From Martinezella tropici (GTDB taxonomy: Bacteria > Pseudomonadota > Alphaproteobacteria > Rhizobiales > Rhizobiaceae), in NCBI RefSeq assembly GCF_008370325.1, contig NZ_VNIP01000010.1, positions 186,001 through 250,000 of the forward strand: 64,000 nucleotides of DNA, in the 5' to 3' direction. The position numbers were made by a program, and so were the translations under genes. The notes beneath the pieces were generated by a model. The model saw nothing but the letters and a program-made list of their open reading frames with translations. It made no database searches and was not told the origin of the DNA. Every line of letters starts with the position of its first letter. Within the stretch, counting starts at the first letter, position 1. This document shows positions 8,556 through 17,475 of this stretch, piece after piece.

Positions 8556-9587
8556 ATGGACAATAAGAAAACTTCAGGCGCCGGCACGCGGTCTGGGCCA
8601 GAGCGGCCAACGCTGAAAACGATCGCCTTCATGACGGGACTTGGAATTACCACCGTTTCACGCGCGCTGAAGGATGCTTCCGACATCGGTGCTGAGACGA
8701 AGGAACGGGTGCGCATGGTCGCCCGCCAACTGGGTTATCAACCGAACCGGGCCGGTGTGCGCCTCAGGACCGGTAAGACCAATGTCATCGCGCTGGTGCT
8801 GAGCATCGACGAAGAAATCATGGGCTTTACCAGCCACATGGTCTTCGGCATCTCCGAGGTTCTGGCCGGCACGCAATATCACCTGGTCATCACGCCGCAT
8901 TCGCATAGCAAGGATCCGCTGGTGCCGGTGCGCTATATCCTCGACACCGGCTCCGCCGATGGTGTCATCATATCGCGTACGGAGCCGGATGATCCGCGCG
9001 TCGAGCTCATGCATGATCGCAATATGCCTTTCGCCACGCACGGGCGGACGGATATGGGTATCATCCACCCTTTCCACGACTTCGACAACGAGGCCTTTGC
9101 GCACGAGGCCGTCCGTGCGCTGGTTGCAAGAGGGCGGCGTCGCCTGGCCCTGCTGCAGCCATCGAGCAAGCTCACCTACTATTCGCATACCCGCATCGGT
9201 TTTCAGACGGGCCTGCATCAATATGGTGCCGAGGAGATTCCGCTCAGGATAACCACCGACAATGCGCTTGCCGATATCAAGGACGCGACCGAAGCACTGA
9301 TGCGCTCTCCGCATGCGCCCGATGGGATCATCTGCTCCAGCAGCGGCGGCGCCATCGCCGTCAATGCCGGCATCGAGGCGGCGGGCTTCCGTCTCGGCCG
9401 CGACATCGACATGGTCTCCAAGCAATCGGCCGATGTCCTGAGCTGGATCAGGCCCGAGATCATCACGGTGTCGGAAGATTTCCGCCATGCCGGGCGGGAA
9501 CTCGCCAAGGCTGTCATCGCCCGTATTGACGGGGTGGAGCCGGAACTGCTGCAAAGCATCAGCCCGCCCGTCTGGCCGAAGAGCTGA
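8556..9587 (+). CDS. LacI family transcriptional regulator
   Basis: A 343-residue repressor. The N-terminal helix-turn-helix reads LKTIAFMTGLGITTVSRALKD followed by a hinge helix region (RVRMVARQLGYQPNRAGVRL), then a periplasmic-binding-protein-like sensor domain for a sugar ligand. I chose the ATG at 8556-8558 because the longer frame from 8487 adds a poor Arg/Gly-rich tail; its ribosome site is weak. It is divergent from the sugar operon and probably represses it until the imported sugar or a product binds. Its end is followed at once by a hairpin terminator shared with gnd. Confidence 0.93.
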   Translation: MDNKKTSGAGTRSGPERPTLKTIAFMTGLGITTVSRALKDASDIGAETKERVRMVARQLGYQPNRAGVRLRTGKTNVIALVLSIDEEIMGFTSHMVFGISEVLAGTQYHLVITPHSHSKDPLVPVRYILDTGSADGVIISRTEPDDPRVELMHDRNMPFATHGRTDMGIIHPFHDFDNEAFAHEAVRALVARGRRRLALLQPSSKLTYYSHTRIGFQTGLHQYGAEEIPLRITTDNALADIKDATEALMRSPHAPDGIICSSSGGAIAVNAGIEAAGFRLGRDIDMVSKQSADVLSWIRPEIITVSEDFRHAGRELAKAVIARIDGVEPELLQSISPPVWPKS

Positions 9588-9596
9588 TAAGAAAAA

Positions 9597-9624
9597 GGCC
9601 TGCCGGAGTGGTTTCCGGCAGGCC
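9597..9624. terminator. Hairpin terminator between the LacI-type gene and gnd
   Basis: An 11-bp perfect stem (GGCCTGCCGGA / TCCGGCAGGCC) with a 6-base loop. On the minus strand it is followed by TTTTT, so it should end gnd transcripts; in the plus direction the T-run is weak. The two genes converge on it, so it may serve both. Confidence 0.8.
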
Positions 9625-9649
9625 CTTGATTTCGGATCGATCGAAGCTC

Positions 9650-11077
9650 TCAACCCTGCGCGCCGCTGCCCCATGGGCCGTGATGGATATCCTTGCCGTC
9701 GACACGGTCGAAGCCGTGCGCGCCGAAAAAGTCGCGCTGGGCCTGGATCAGGTTGGCGGTGCCGCGAGCCTGGCGATAGGCGTCGAAATAGGTCAGCGCC
9801 GAAGCAAGGGCCGGAACCGGAAGGCCGCCGGCGGTCGCAGCCGAAACGATGCGGCGCAGCGACGGGATCGATTCCTTGACCATCTCGGCAAAGGCCGGCG
9901 TGACGATCAGGTTCGCCGCATCCGGGGCCTTGGTGAAGGCGCTGGTGATTTCGTCGAGGAACTGCGAGCGGATGATGCAGCCGGCACGCCAGATCTTGGC
10001 GATCACAGGCATCGGCAGCGACCAGTTGAATTCCTTCGAGGCTTCCGCCATGACGGCAAAGCCCTGCGCATAGGCGCCGATCTTGGCTGCAAACAGCGCA
10101 AGCTCGAGATCCTTCAGCAGGTCCGGACCAAAGCTGATCGGGAACTTGTAGTCCGGCGTGCCGAAGATCTTCTCGGCAGCTTCGCGCTGGCTCTTGATCG
10201 CAGACAGGCTGCGGGCCGCAACGGCCGCCTCGATCGCGGTTGCCGGAATGCCCATGTTCTGCGCTTCGATGGCAGACCACTTGCCGGTGCCCTTCTGGCC
10301 GGCTTTGTCGAGAATGACATCAGGCATGGCGCTGCCGGTCGCCGGGTCCTTGGCGGCCAGAACCTTCTCGGTGATCTCGATCAGGTAGGAGTTCAGGCGG
10401 CCCTTGTTCCAGTCGCCGAAGATCGAGCTGATTTCAGCGGCGTTCTTGCCGAGGCCGTCGCGCAGAATGCCGTAGATTTCGGCGATCATCTGCATGTCGG
10501 CATATTCGATGCCATTGTGGATGGTCTTGACGAAATGTCCGGCGCCATCATTGCCGAGCCATGCGACGCATGGATCGTCATTGTACTTGGCGGCAATCGA
10601 CGTCAGCACCTTCTCGACGCGCTTGTAGGAATCTTCCGTGCCGCCGACCATGATGGAGGGGCCGTGACGCGCACCTTCCTCACCGCCGGATACACCCATG
10701 CCGATGAAGGTCAGGCCGGTATCCTTCAGGCGATCGAAACGGGCGATCGTATCGCGGAAATTGGCGTTGCCGGCGTCGATCATGATATCGCCCTTGTCGA
10801 GATGCGGCTGCAGCGCCGCCATCTGCTGGTCGACCGGCTCGCCGGCCTTGATCATGATGATGATCGGGCGCGGCGGACGGATCGCCTCGACGAACTCCTC
10901 GATCGTCTTGCAAGGAATGATCTTGTCCTTGAGCGCGCCCGCATTCGCGTAGAATTCATCCGTTACCTGCGGCGTACGGTTGAAAACCGCGATTTTGTTG
11001 CCTTTTTCGGCAATGTTGAGCGCCAGATTCGATCCCATCACCGCGAGACCGATCAGCCCGATTTCTGCCTTTTCCAC
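9650..11077 (-). CDS. gnd: 6-phosphogluconate dehydrogenase, decarboxylating
   Basis: Converts 6-phosphogluconate to ribulose 5-phosphate, CO2 and NADPH in the oxidative pentose phosphate pathway. The 475 residues match the long form of the family. Visible are the N-terminal Rossmann motif (GLIGLAVMGSNLALN, followed by NRT, which suits NADP), the substrate-site segments DAGNANFRDT and GVSGGEEGARHGPS, and the helix HFVKTIHNGIEYADMQMI with catalytic lysine and glutamate candidates. A ribosome site (GGAGGATT) lies just before the ATG. It converges with the LacI gene over a shared terminator. rpiA, the next pathway step, is elsewhere in the window at 32356-33057. Confidence 0.97.
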   Translation of the reverse strand: MEKAEIGLIGLAVMGSNLALNIAEKGNKIAVFNRTPQVTDEFYANAGALKDKIIPCKTIEEFVEAIRPPRPIIIMIKAGEPVDQQMAALQPHLDKGDIMIDAGNANFRDTIARFDRLKDTGLTFIGMGVSGGEEGARHGPSIMVGGTEDSYKRVEKVLTSIAAKYNDDPCVAWLGNDGAGHFVKTIHNGIEYADMQMIAEIYGILRDGLGKNAAEISSIFGDWNKGRLNSYLIEITEKVLAAKDPATGSAMPDVILDKAGQKGTGKWSAIEAQNMGIPATAIEAAVAARSLSAIKSQREAAEKIFGTPDYKFPISFGPDLLKDLELALFAAKIGAYAQGFAVMAEASKEFNWSLPMPVIAKIWRAGCIIRSQFLDEITSAFTKAPDAANLIVTPAFAEMVKESIPSLRRIVSAATAGGLPVPALASALTYFDAYRQARGTANLIQAQRDFFGAHGFDRVDGKDIHHGPWGSGAQG

Positions 11078-11363
11078 GACAATCCTCCAATGAGTCTTTG
11101 ACTGCGCCCGGCCCTACCCTGAAGACCCGGAAGACGCATCAACATCCGATATGACGCAATGCCCTCGACGCGACCTGCGACGGCCTACGTTCGGCGTTGT
11201 TGTTGCACTCCGGACGGAAAACGGCAAGCCTTCGCAAGCCGTGAATCGTCCCCTTTGCAGGACTGTGCAAGAATGTTGCTGGATTCGTGATTTATCCATT
11301 TCTCGAAGCCGCAATTGCCTGACCGATCGTCAGCCCATGAGGGATATAGAGGAGGAAGACACC

Positions 11364-11762
11364 ATGTCGACCATGAGTGCGAAGATCGTGCATATCTCCA
11401 TCGATCGTAACTGGAAGGAAGTCTACGGCTACGCCAGCCGCCCGGAAAATATGCCTTTCTGGGCGTCGGGCCTGGCATCGGGACTGACGCAGGATGGAGA
11501 CGACTGGATCGCGGAAGGTACCCTCGGCACTGCCCGCGTGCGCTTCTCGCCCCGCAACGATTTCGGCGTCATCGACCATCGGGTGACGCTCGAGTCCGGT
11601 CTGCAGGTTCACAATGCCCTGCGCGTCGTACCGAATGGCGACGGTTGCGAGGTCATGTTCACCCTGCTCCGGCTGCCCGGCATGACCGAAGAACAGTTTG
11701 CGGCCGATGCCGCGCACATAATGAAGGATCTGAAGACGTTGAAAGAGCTTATGGAGCGCTGA
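11364..11762 (+). CDS. SRPBCC family protein (hydrophobic-ligand fold), function unknown
   Basis: A 132-residue cytoplasmic protein whose start (MSAKIVHISIDRNWKEVYGYASRP region) and layout suggest the START/polyketide-cyclase-like SRPBCC fold, which binds lipids or other hydrophobic molecules. The open frame reaches 11151, but the ATG at 11364 has a strong site (GGAGGAAG). No catalytic residues can be named. It is transcribed alone, divergent from gnd. Its TGA stop codon (11760-11762) lies inside the left end of a mosaic repeat. Confidence 0.8.
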   Translation: MSTMSAKIVHISIDRNWKEVYGYASRPENMPFWASGLASGLTQDGDDWIAEGTLGTARVRFSPRNDFGVIDHRVTLESGLQVHNALRVVPNGDGCEVMFTLLRLPGMTEEQFAADAAHIMKDLKTLKELMER

Positions 11763-11861
11763 AGCAATTCCAGGAAAAGTGCGCAGCGGTTTTCCGTCCG
11801 GAATTGCGAAAAAACAGAGGGATGGAGCAGTTCGGATATCCCGCGAAGGATTGAACGGCTC
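11759..11861 (+). repeat. RIME-like mosaic repeat, copy A (right half diverged)
   Basis: Begins CTGAAGCAATTCCAGGAAAA and contains the conserved core with GCGGTTTTCCGTCCGG, closely matching copies at 27341, 40843 and 61186. The right half is degenerate and ends near GGCTCCAG. The host gene's TGA stop sits in its first bases. It has the features of rhizobial intergenic mosaic elements (about 100 bp, palindromic, intergenic); the name is from memory of that family. Confidence 0.75.
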
Positions 11862-11870
11862 CAGGCGCCG

Positions 11871-12527
11871 TTACAGCGAACGCAACGTCCAATCGACGAG
11901 CTCGCCGGCGACGCCCGCAAATGCCGCATCGAGTGCGCGGACGAAATCAGGGTTGCTGCCACCGTTGACCGGCACGACCTTGCGGAAGACATTCTGCGCC
12001 TTCACCGTACCGGTGCGGTCGTTCAGGATCTTTTCCGAGATTTCGACCGTCGCAGTCTTCTGGCCCCCGGAGGCATTGATCTCGAAGGAGCGGATGTCGG
12101 TGACGATCTGATAGTCGATCGCAAGGCCCTGCCCCGGCACGCCGACGCCGCCGAGCTTTCCGGTATTCTCGAAGGCCTCTACCAGCTTCGACTGCACCAT
12201 CTTGCTCAGCTTGTCGCTCCATTGCGACTTTCCGAGATACTGGATTTCCGAAGGCGAGACGCGGATGACGATCTGGTTGCTGTCCAGCGCCTGCAGCGCC
12301 GTCGGTGGCGGGATGAGGATCTGGCGGCTCTTGACCGAAGGCCCGTTCGCCTTCACCGACGCGGAAAGATCGTAGGTGTCATTATTCGAGGCGGTTCCAC
12401 AGCCTCCGAGCAAGGCTGCGAGCACCGGCAATGCAATCACAGCTTTCCACACCTGATGACGCTCACTCGACACGCAACCGACCATATTCCGCTTATCCCC
12501 TGGAAACCAGATATCGCTATTCATCAA
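11871..12527 (-). CDS. ABC-type transport auxiliary lipoprotein of the MCE operon
   Basis: A 218-residue predicted lipoprotein. A hydrophobic stretch ends in the lipobox LGGC (Cys43) followed by GTASNN, so the mature protein should be lipid-anchored, probably at the outer membrane. The body (for example SRQILIPPPTALQALDSNQIVIR) resembles the ABC-transport auxiliary lipoprotein family (PqiC/DUF330-like), which partners MCE proteins. The start overlaps the mlaD stop by 4 bases (12524-12527), giving coupled translation. The 30 residues before the hydrophobic stretch are long for a signal peptide, and an internal start such as the Met at residue 15 is possible. Last gene of the operon. Confidence 0.85.
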   Translation of the reverse strand: MMNSDIWFPGDKRNMVGCVSSERHQVWKAVIALPVLAALLGGCGTASNNDTYDLSASVKANGPSVKSRQILIPPPTALQALDSNQIVIRVSPSEIQYLGKSQWSDKLSKMVQSKLVEAFENTGKLGGVGVPGQGLAIDYQIVTDIRSFEINASGGQKTATVEISEKILNDRTGTVKAQNVFRKVVPVNGGSNPDFVRALDAAFAGVAGELVDWTLRSL

Positions 12528-13894
12528 CGCCGCGCGCGGCCATCATATGTTTTAACCGTATCGCCGCCGAAGATCAGTCGCTGCGGATTGCGGTCGAAAT
12601 TTGTGATTGTAGTATTCAGATTGTCAACCGTGCCCCGCATGTCGTTGATCAGGGTCTGCGCGTCGCGCAGGCCACCACTTGAGAACTTCTGCAGGTTGTC
12701 GGCGATCGGGCCGATGCGGGCGTTGAGATTGTCAGCCGTCTTCTTGAAGGATTCGAGCGTCTCCTTGGCCTGGGCAAACAGCGACTGCGTGCTGTCGTTA
12801 CCGAGGAGGGAATCGACCTTCGTCAGAATGCCGTCGACCTTGCCGGATGCCGTATTGAGCTTGGTGGAGATATCGCGGGCATTGGCAATCGTCTGATCGA
12901 TATCCCGCTGATGCGAAGCAACGGAGTTGACGACATCGCGGATCGACGCGACGGCCGCGCGCGCCTGCTTCGTCACCTCGGCAACGTCATCGACCGATCC
13001 TCTGACCTTCGCCGGATCGATCGATGCTACAATCTGATCGACGTGTTCGAGCGTCTTTTGCGCCTTCTGCCCGAAAGCATTGTAGGTGTCGGCCGTCTCC
13101 TTGAAACTGGCAACCGTCGCCTTCAGATCGGTCGTGGCGTCCGCTACGTTCGCCGTGATCTTGTCCGCATTGGCAATCACGTCGTTGACCTTCTGGGCAT
13201 CGACCGCACGCACCAGCTTCTCGATCGCATCCAGCGTCGAGTCGACGCGGACGGAGACCGTCTTGAAGGTATCGGACAGCTGTCCGACGCTTGCCAGGAA
13301 CTTGTCGATATTGTCTGAATTGTCGGCGATGGCCTTGGAGAATTTCTGCGCGTTGCGCACCGTGTCGGTCAAAGGTCCGCGCGAATCCGACACAAAGCCC
13401 TGGATGTCGCCGATCGTGTCGTTGGCACGGTTCAGGATTTTGTCGGCCGTCGTCAGCAGGTTGGTCACGCTCGACTGATCGGCGAGCAGCACCGCGCGCT
13501 TACCAGTATCAACCGAACGCTTCAGGATATTCTCGTCGCCGTTGCGACCGCCGGAAAGCTCGATATAGGCGGCACCCGTCAGACCCTGAATTTCCAGGAT
13601 AGCCTTGGTCGAGGTATAGACCGGCGCATCGGCGCGTACCTGGGTGAAAGCCAGAGAATAATTAGGATCGTCGGCATCGATCGACAGACCCTGCACCGAG
13701 CCGACCTGAATGCCGTTGAAACGGACCGGCGAACCGACGCTCAAGCCGTTTGCAGAGCCCGGAATGCGCACCACGAGCTCGACCATCGGGCCGCCGCGGC
13801 CGTACTCGGCCATCCAGTAGACGAAACCGAAGGCAGCCGCGATCACCAGCAGCGTGAAGAATCCGACGATCGTATAATTCGCTTTGGTTTCCAT
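12524..13894 (-). CDS. MCE/MlaD family lipid-transport protein
   Basis: A 456-residue membrane-anchored periplasmic protein. One transmembrane helix lies at about 8-28, followed by the MCE domain (about 38-120; VELVVRIPGSANGLSVGSPV and the ITGAAYIEL-type segment). The remainder, about 150-420, is rich in Ala, Asp, Thr and Val with heptad-like repeats, as expected for a long coiled coil that could bridge the periplasm. E. coli MlaD is only about 180 residues, so this is the long type common in alphaproteobacteria. It sits between the ATPase and lipoprotein genes and should form the hexameric ring through which phospholipids pass. Confidence 0.92.
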   Translation of the reverse strand: METKANYTIVGFFTLLVIAAAFGFVYWMAEYGRGGPMVELVVRIPGSANGLSVGSPVRFNGIQVGSVQGLSIDADDPNYSLAFTQVRADAPVYTSTKAILEIQGLTGAAYIELSGGRNGDENILKRSVDTGKRAVLLADQSSVTNLLTTADKILNRANDTIGDIQGFVSDSRGPLTDTVRNAQKFSKAIADNSDNIDKFLASVGQLSDTFKTVSVRVDSTLDAIEKLVRAVDAQKVNDVIANADKITANVADATTDLKATVASFKETADTYNAFGQKAQKTLEHVDQIVASIDPAKVRGSVDDVAEVTKQARAAVASIRDVVNSVASHQRDIDQTIANARDISTKLNTASGKVDGILTKVDSLLGNDSTQSLFAQAKETLESFKKTADNLNARIGPIADNLQKFSSGGLRDAQTLINDMRGTVDNLNTTITNFDRNPQRLIFGGDTVKTYDGRARR

Positions 13895-13903
13895 TGTCTC
13901 CAG

Positions 13904-14779
13904 TCACTTCTCGCGGCCGTTGGCGCTTCTTGCGCCTTTGTCGTCGTTGTGCCCCCTGATGTCTTCCCGCGGCACGATCGAACGTGCGCGCTTGCCCCTG
14001 AAGTAGGATTGCACCCAGGGGTCATCGCAGGCGAGCATGTCCTCAACCGTACCTTCCACCAATACTCGCTTCTGTCCGAGGACAGCAATACGGTCGCAGA
14101 CGGAAAACAGGCTGTCGAGGTCGTGAGTCACCATATAAACGGTCAGGCCGAGCGTGTCGCGCAGCCTGGCGATCAGCTCGTCGAATTCGGTGGCGCCGAT
14201 CGGATCGAGGCCGGATGTCGGCTCGTCGAGGAAAACGAGGTCGGGATCGAGCGCCAGAGCTCTCGCCAGCGCGGCACGCTTGATCATGCCGCCGGAAAGC
14301 TCGGAAGGATATTTGTCGGCTGCATCCGCGGCGAGACCCACCATCCGGATCTTCATCAGCGCCAGTTCGTCCATCATCTCCTGCGGCAGGTCCAGATATT
14401 CCCGCATCGGCACCTGAATATTTTCCTTCACCGTCAGTGACGAAAACAGCGCGCCCTGCTGGAAGAGAACGCCAAGCCGCATGTCGAGCTGGTTTCGCTC
14501 CGGCTCGGAGAGTGTGTCATAGTCCTCACCGAGTATCTCGATCTTGCCTGAGCGCCGCGGCAACAGCCGCAGCACCGTGCGCAGCAGCACCGACTTGCCC
14601 GCGCCGGAAGCCCCGACGAAACCCAGGATCTCGCCGCGATAAATATTCAGGTTCAATTTATCCAGGACGACTTTCGATCCGAAAGCGACGGTGACATCCT
14701 GCGCCGACAGCACGATATCCCGGCCTTGCTCGTCTTTCTGCAGCGGAATGTCCGAGTGAAGCGCGCTCATCCCTGCCAT
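13904..14779 (-). CDS. MlaF-type ABC transporter ATP-binding protein
   Basis: A 291-residue ATPase energising lipid transport across the envelope. Walker A is GASGAGKS at 56-63, the signature LSGGM at 161-165 and Walker B LVFLDEP at 181-187. The LSGGM signature, in place of LSGGQ, is characteristic of MlaF/Ttg2A proteins. The C-terminal tail after about 255 is rich in charged residues. It starts 3 bases after the mlaE stop and ends 9 bases before mlaD, so the three form a tight operon. Confidence 0.94.
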   Translation of the reverse strand: MAGMSALHSDIPLQKDEQGRDIVLSAQDVTVAFGSKVVLDKLNLNIYRGEILGFVGASGAGKSVLLRTVLRLLPRRSGKIEILGEDYDTLSEPERNQLDMRLGVLFQQGALFSSLTVKENIQVPMREYLDLPQEMMDELALMKIRMVGLAADAADKYPSELSGGMIKRAALARALALDPDLVFLDEPTSGLDPIGATEFDELIARLRDTLGLTVYMVTHDLDSLFSVCDRIAVLGQKRVLVEGTVEDMLACDDPWVQSYFRGKRARSIVPREDIRGHNDDKGARSANGREK

Positions 14780-14782
14780 TCC

Positions 14783-15937
14783 TCAGAAGTCGATTGCTGC
14801 GTAGAACATGGCAAAGAGCCCGTCCATCAGGATGACGACGAAGATCGACTTCACCACCGACGAGGTCACATGCTGGCCAAGGGATTCGGCGCTGCCTCCG
14901 ACCTTCAATCCCTCCACCGCCGCAACGATGCCGATGACAAGCGCCATGAACGGCGCCTTGATCATGCCCGAAATGACCGTCGACAGGCTGATGGCCTCGT
15001 GCAGACGCGAGATGAAGGTTGCAAAAGTGATGCCGGAATAGCCCCAGGCGACCATCGCGGCGCCAAAAAGCGAAGCGAAGTTGGCAATGACCGTCAGCAA
15101 GGGCAAAGCCACGGTCAGCGCGACCAGCCGCGGGAAAATCAGCACGCCGATAGGATTCAGGCCCATGACCTTCAGAGCGTCGACCTCCTCACGCATCTTC
15201 ATCGAGCCGATTTCCGCAGTGATCGCACTGCCGGAACGGCCGGCGATCATGATCGCGGTCAAAAGCACGCCGATTTCGCGCAATTGCAGGATGCCGACCA
15301 GATCGACGACGAAGACTTCGGCGCCGAAATAGCGCAGCTGGAAAGCACCCTGCTGCGCGATGATGGCACCAATCAAAGACGACATCAGCAGGATGATCGG
15401 AACCGCGCGCACTGCCATGTGATCGATCTGGTTGACGATCGAAGCCGGCGAAACGCCGCTGCCGCGCCCGAATTTGAGCTGCGCACCGCGCACGGCCGAA
15501 CCCAATATATACATGGCGGCGATAAGATTGCCCCAGATCTCATAGACGCTCTTGCCGATCGGTGCGAGAATCCGCTCCGCCAACGATGTCTTCTGTTTCC
15601 GCTCTCCGGCCTCAGCATCGGGATCTTCATCGAATGCCGTCAGCAATTCGTCGATATGCGGATTGGAGCCTTCGATGGTGACGCTGGCTTTATGTGCTTC
15701 CTGGCTTTCCTTGAGCCGGCGGATCAGCAGCGCACCCGCCGTATCGACATCCGAAAGACCGGAAACGTCGATCACGACTTCGCCGCCGGAGCTGCGCTTC
15801 GACAGCTGCTCGATCTGCCGCAGCACGCCATGCACGTTGGCGCTACGCCAATTGCCTTCCAGCCGATAGCGATGACCCGCGCCCTCGGGCGCATCGTCGA
15901 TCCTCGGTGCATCGGACTTTTGTTCGGCCGCTTTCAA
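14783..15937 (-). CDS. MlaE family ABC permease with fused N-terminal STAS domain
   Basis: A 384-residue inner-membrane permease. Residues about 20-105 look like a STAS domain (GEVVIDVSGLSDVDTAGALL), the fold of the separate MlaB protein of E. coli; here it is joined to the permease. The MlaE part (about 130-384) has some five hydrophobic segments and the conserved REIGVLLTAIMIAGRSG and ALKVMGLNP motifs. First gene of the operon, so the fusion supplies both MlaB-like and MlaE-like functions. A free-standing MlaC-like carrier is not present nearby. Confidence 0.94.
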   Translation of the reverse strand: MKAAEQKSDAPRIDDAPEGAGHRYRLEGNWRSANVHGVLRQIEQLSKRSSGGEVVIDVSGLSDVDTAGALLIRRLKESQEAHKASVTIEGSNPHIDELLTAFDEDPDAEAGERKQKTSLAERILAPIGKSVYEIWGNLIAAMYILGSAVRGAQLKFGRGSGVSPASIVNQIDHMAVRAVPIILLMSSLIGAIIAQQGAFQLRYFGAEVFVVDLVGILQLREIGVLLTAIMIAGRSGSAITAEIGSMKMREEVDALKVMGLNPIGVLIFPRLVALTVALPLLTVIANFASLFGAAMVAWGYSGITFATFISRLHEAISLSTVISGMIKAPFMALVIGIVAAVEGLKVGGSAESLGQHVTSSVVKSIFVVILMDGLFAMFYAAIDF

Positions 15938-16052
15938 TTCACGCGTCTTTCAAATCTGGCACACCATGCGCCGACTCGGAGAGCCCGCATGGCCAATGCT
16001 TAATACACCGACTAGGCAGGGAATTTCCATCTCGCGCCGGCGCCAACATATG

Positions 16053-17309
16053 TCACGGCTTTTTGATATCCAAATGAATTTGTTGCACCGCGTCAGGACA
16101 CGCCGTGAGCGCCCCGCCTATCGCCGGCTTTCGGGCCTGCAGCCCATAGGCGAAAATGACCGTGCCCAGGCCGAAAGCGGCAATACCGGCCATGACATAA
16201 TAGCTTTCGAGGTCCAGCCAGGCATAGAGATATCCGGACGCCAGCGTCATCAGGCCGAGGAACATGCCATTATAGAAATAATAGGCGCCCTGAGCCGATG
16301 ATTCCTGCGTTTCATGAACCGAGGCGACGATGCGGCTCTGGATGCCGGTGTGGACGCAGGCATAGGTGCAGGAGTGAAAACATTGCAGCACGAAATAGCC
16401 CATGAAACCGAAATTGATCGGAAACAGAACCCAGCGCAGGATGCACATGGTCGAGCCGAAAAAGATCAGCGTCCACGCGCTGAACCGCCGGCTCAGCTTT
16501 TTCGAGAGGAAAAAGACCATCACCTCCGCCGCAACGCCGATGCTCCAGAGAATGGCGATCTCCGCGCCGGAAAAACCCAGCTTGCGCCAATAGATCGACG
16601 CGAACGTATAGAGCATCGCATGGCTCGACTGCTGGATCGATACCCCGATCATGGCGACGAGCAACTGCGGGGAACGCAGGTTTCCGGTCGGCGGCTGCAG
16701 ATTGATCGGCTGGTTGCGGCGGCGCGTCGGCCCGATGCGCGGAGCAAACAGGCCCATCAGCGTCGTCAGGATGAAACCTGCCACCATGACGGGCAATACG
16801 GTCGCTCCGCCCCACATGCCGATCAATTGCCCGCCGAGAAGGGTGGACAGGATGAATGTGATCGAGCCCCACACGCGCATGGAACCGTAATCGAAGCCCC
16901 AGCGGCGCACGCCCGACATGGCGATCGACTCCACCACGGGCACATATGGCGCATAGGTTGCGCCCTGGATGCCATAGACCAGAAGCACCGGCCAGAAGTC
17001 GCTGGTCCAGTAGAGCGCGATTGCCGTCAAAAGTGACAGGGCGCCGGACCACAGCAACACATCGGCACGCTCGGTCATATGATCCGCGAGCACGGCGATG
17101 ACGGGCGTCACCAACACGCGCACGACCATGGGGATCGCGATCACGAGGCCGATCTCGTGATCGTTGAAATTCAGCCCCGCCAGCCAGACGGGAAAGAACG
17201 GCAAGGCAATTCCGTTCACAAATAACGGCGCGCAATAGGACAAGGCGGTGCGCAGGCGAAAATAAGGGGGCGCACCTTCGCCCTGGAAGGATTTGATCGC
17301 GGGAATCAT
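16053..17309 (-). CDS. MFS transporter, 3-phenylpropionate (HcaT)-like subfamily
   Basis: A 418-residue protein with about 12 hydrophobic segments. The N-terminal signature (YFRLRTALSYCAPLFVNGI then FPVWLAGL) and the segment WGFDYGSMRVWGSITFI resemble the PPP/HcaT group of the major facilitator superfamily, whose members are proton symporters for small acids or nucleosides. The start is uncertain: ATG at 17307-17309 fits the family start, but the open frame extends to 17381 and ribosome sites are weak. No enzyme genes nearby suggest a substrate. Confidence 0.85.
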   Translation of the reverse strand: MIPAIKSFQGEGAPPYFRLRTALSYCAPLFVNGIALPFFPVWLAGLNFNDHEIGLVIAIPMVVRVLVTPVIAVLADHMTERADVLLWSGALSLLTAIALYWTSDFWPVLLVYGIQGATYAPYVPVVESIAMSGVRRWGFDYGSMRVWGSITFILSTLLGGQLIGMWGGATVLPVMVAGFILTTLMGLFAPRIGPTRRRNQPINLQPPTGNLRSPQLLVAMIGVSIQQSSHAMLYTFASIYWRKLGFSGAEIAILWSIGVAAEVMVFFLSKKLSRRFSAWTLIFFGSTMCILRWVLFPINFGFMGYFVLQCFHSCTYACVHTGIQSRIVASVHETQESSAQGAYYFYNGMFLGLMTLASGYLYAWLDLESYYVMAGIAAFGLGTVIFAYGLQARKPAIGGALTACPDAVQQIHLDIKKP

Positions 17310-17475
17310 GACAGACCTGAAGGGGAACTGATTTGTCCCTATCATGCTATCGAGAATACGACTATGGCGAGAAATGGCCAAAACCGTAACGTTTCGGATA
17401 AATCCGAAGCCTCGGCGGCTCTAAGACGATCAATAATTATGACAGGCCATTATCAAGCCCGTGAAAAGATGGGAC

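Noticed and set aside
8143..8610. Possible small gene in the sugar-operon control region (also 8236-8457, plus)
   Set aside because: The translations are unstructured, ribosome sites are poor, and the region must contain two promoters.
9608..11101. 497-residue open frame on the plus strand opposite gnd
   Set aside because: It covers gnd exactly in antisense and has no family resemblance.
14726..16003. 425-residue open frame on the plus strand opposite the mlaE gene
   Set aside because: Charged, His/Asp/Arg-rich translation without domains; the opposite strand is a clear permease.
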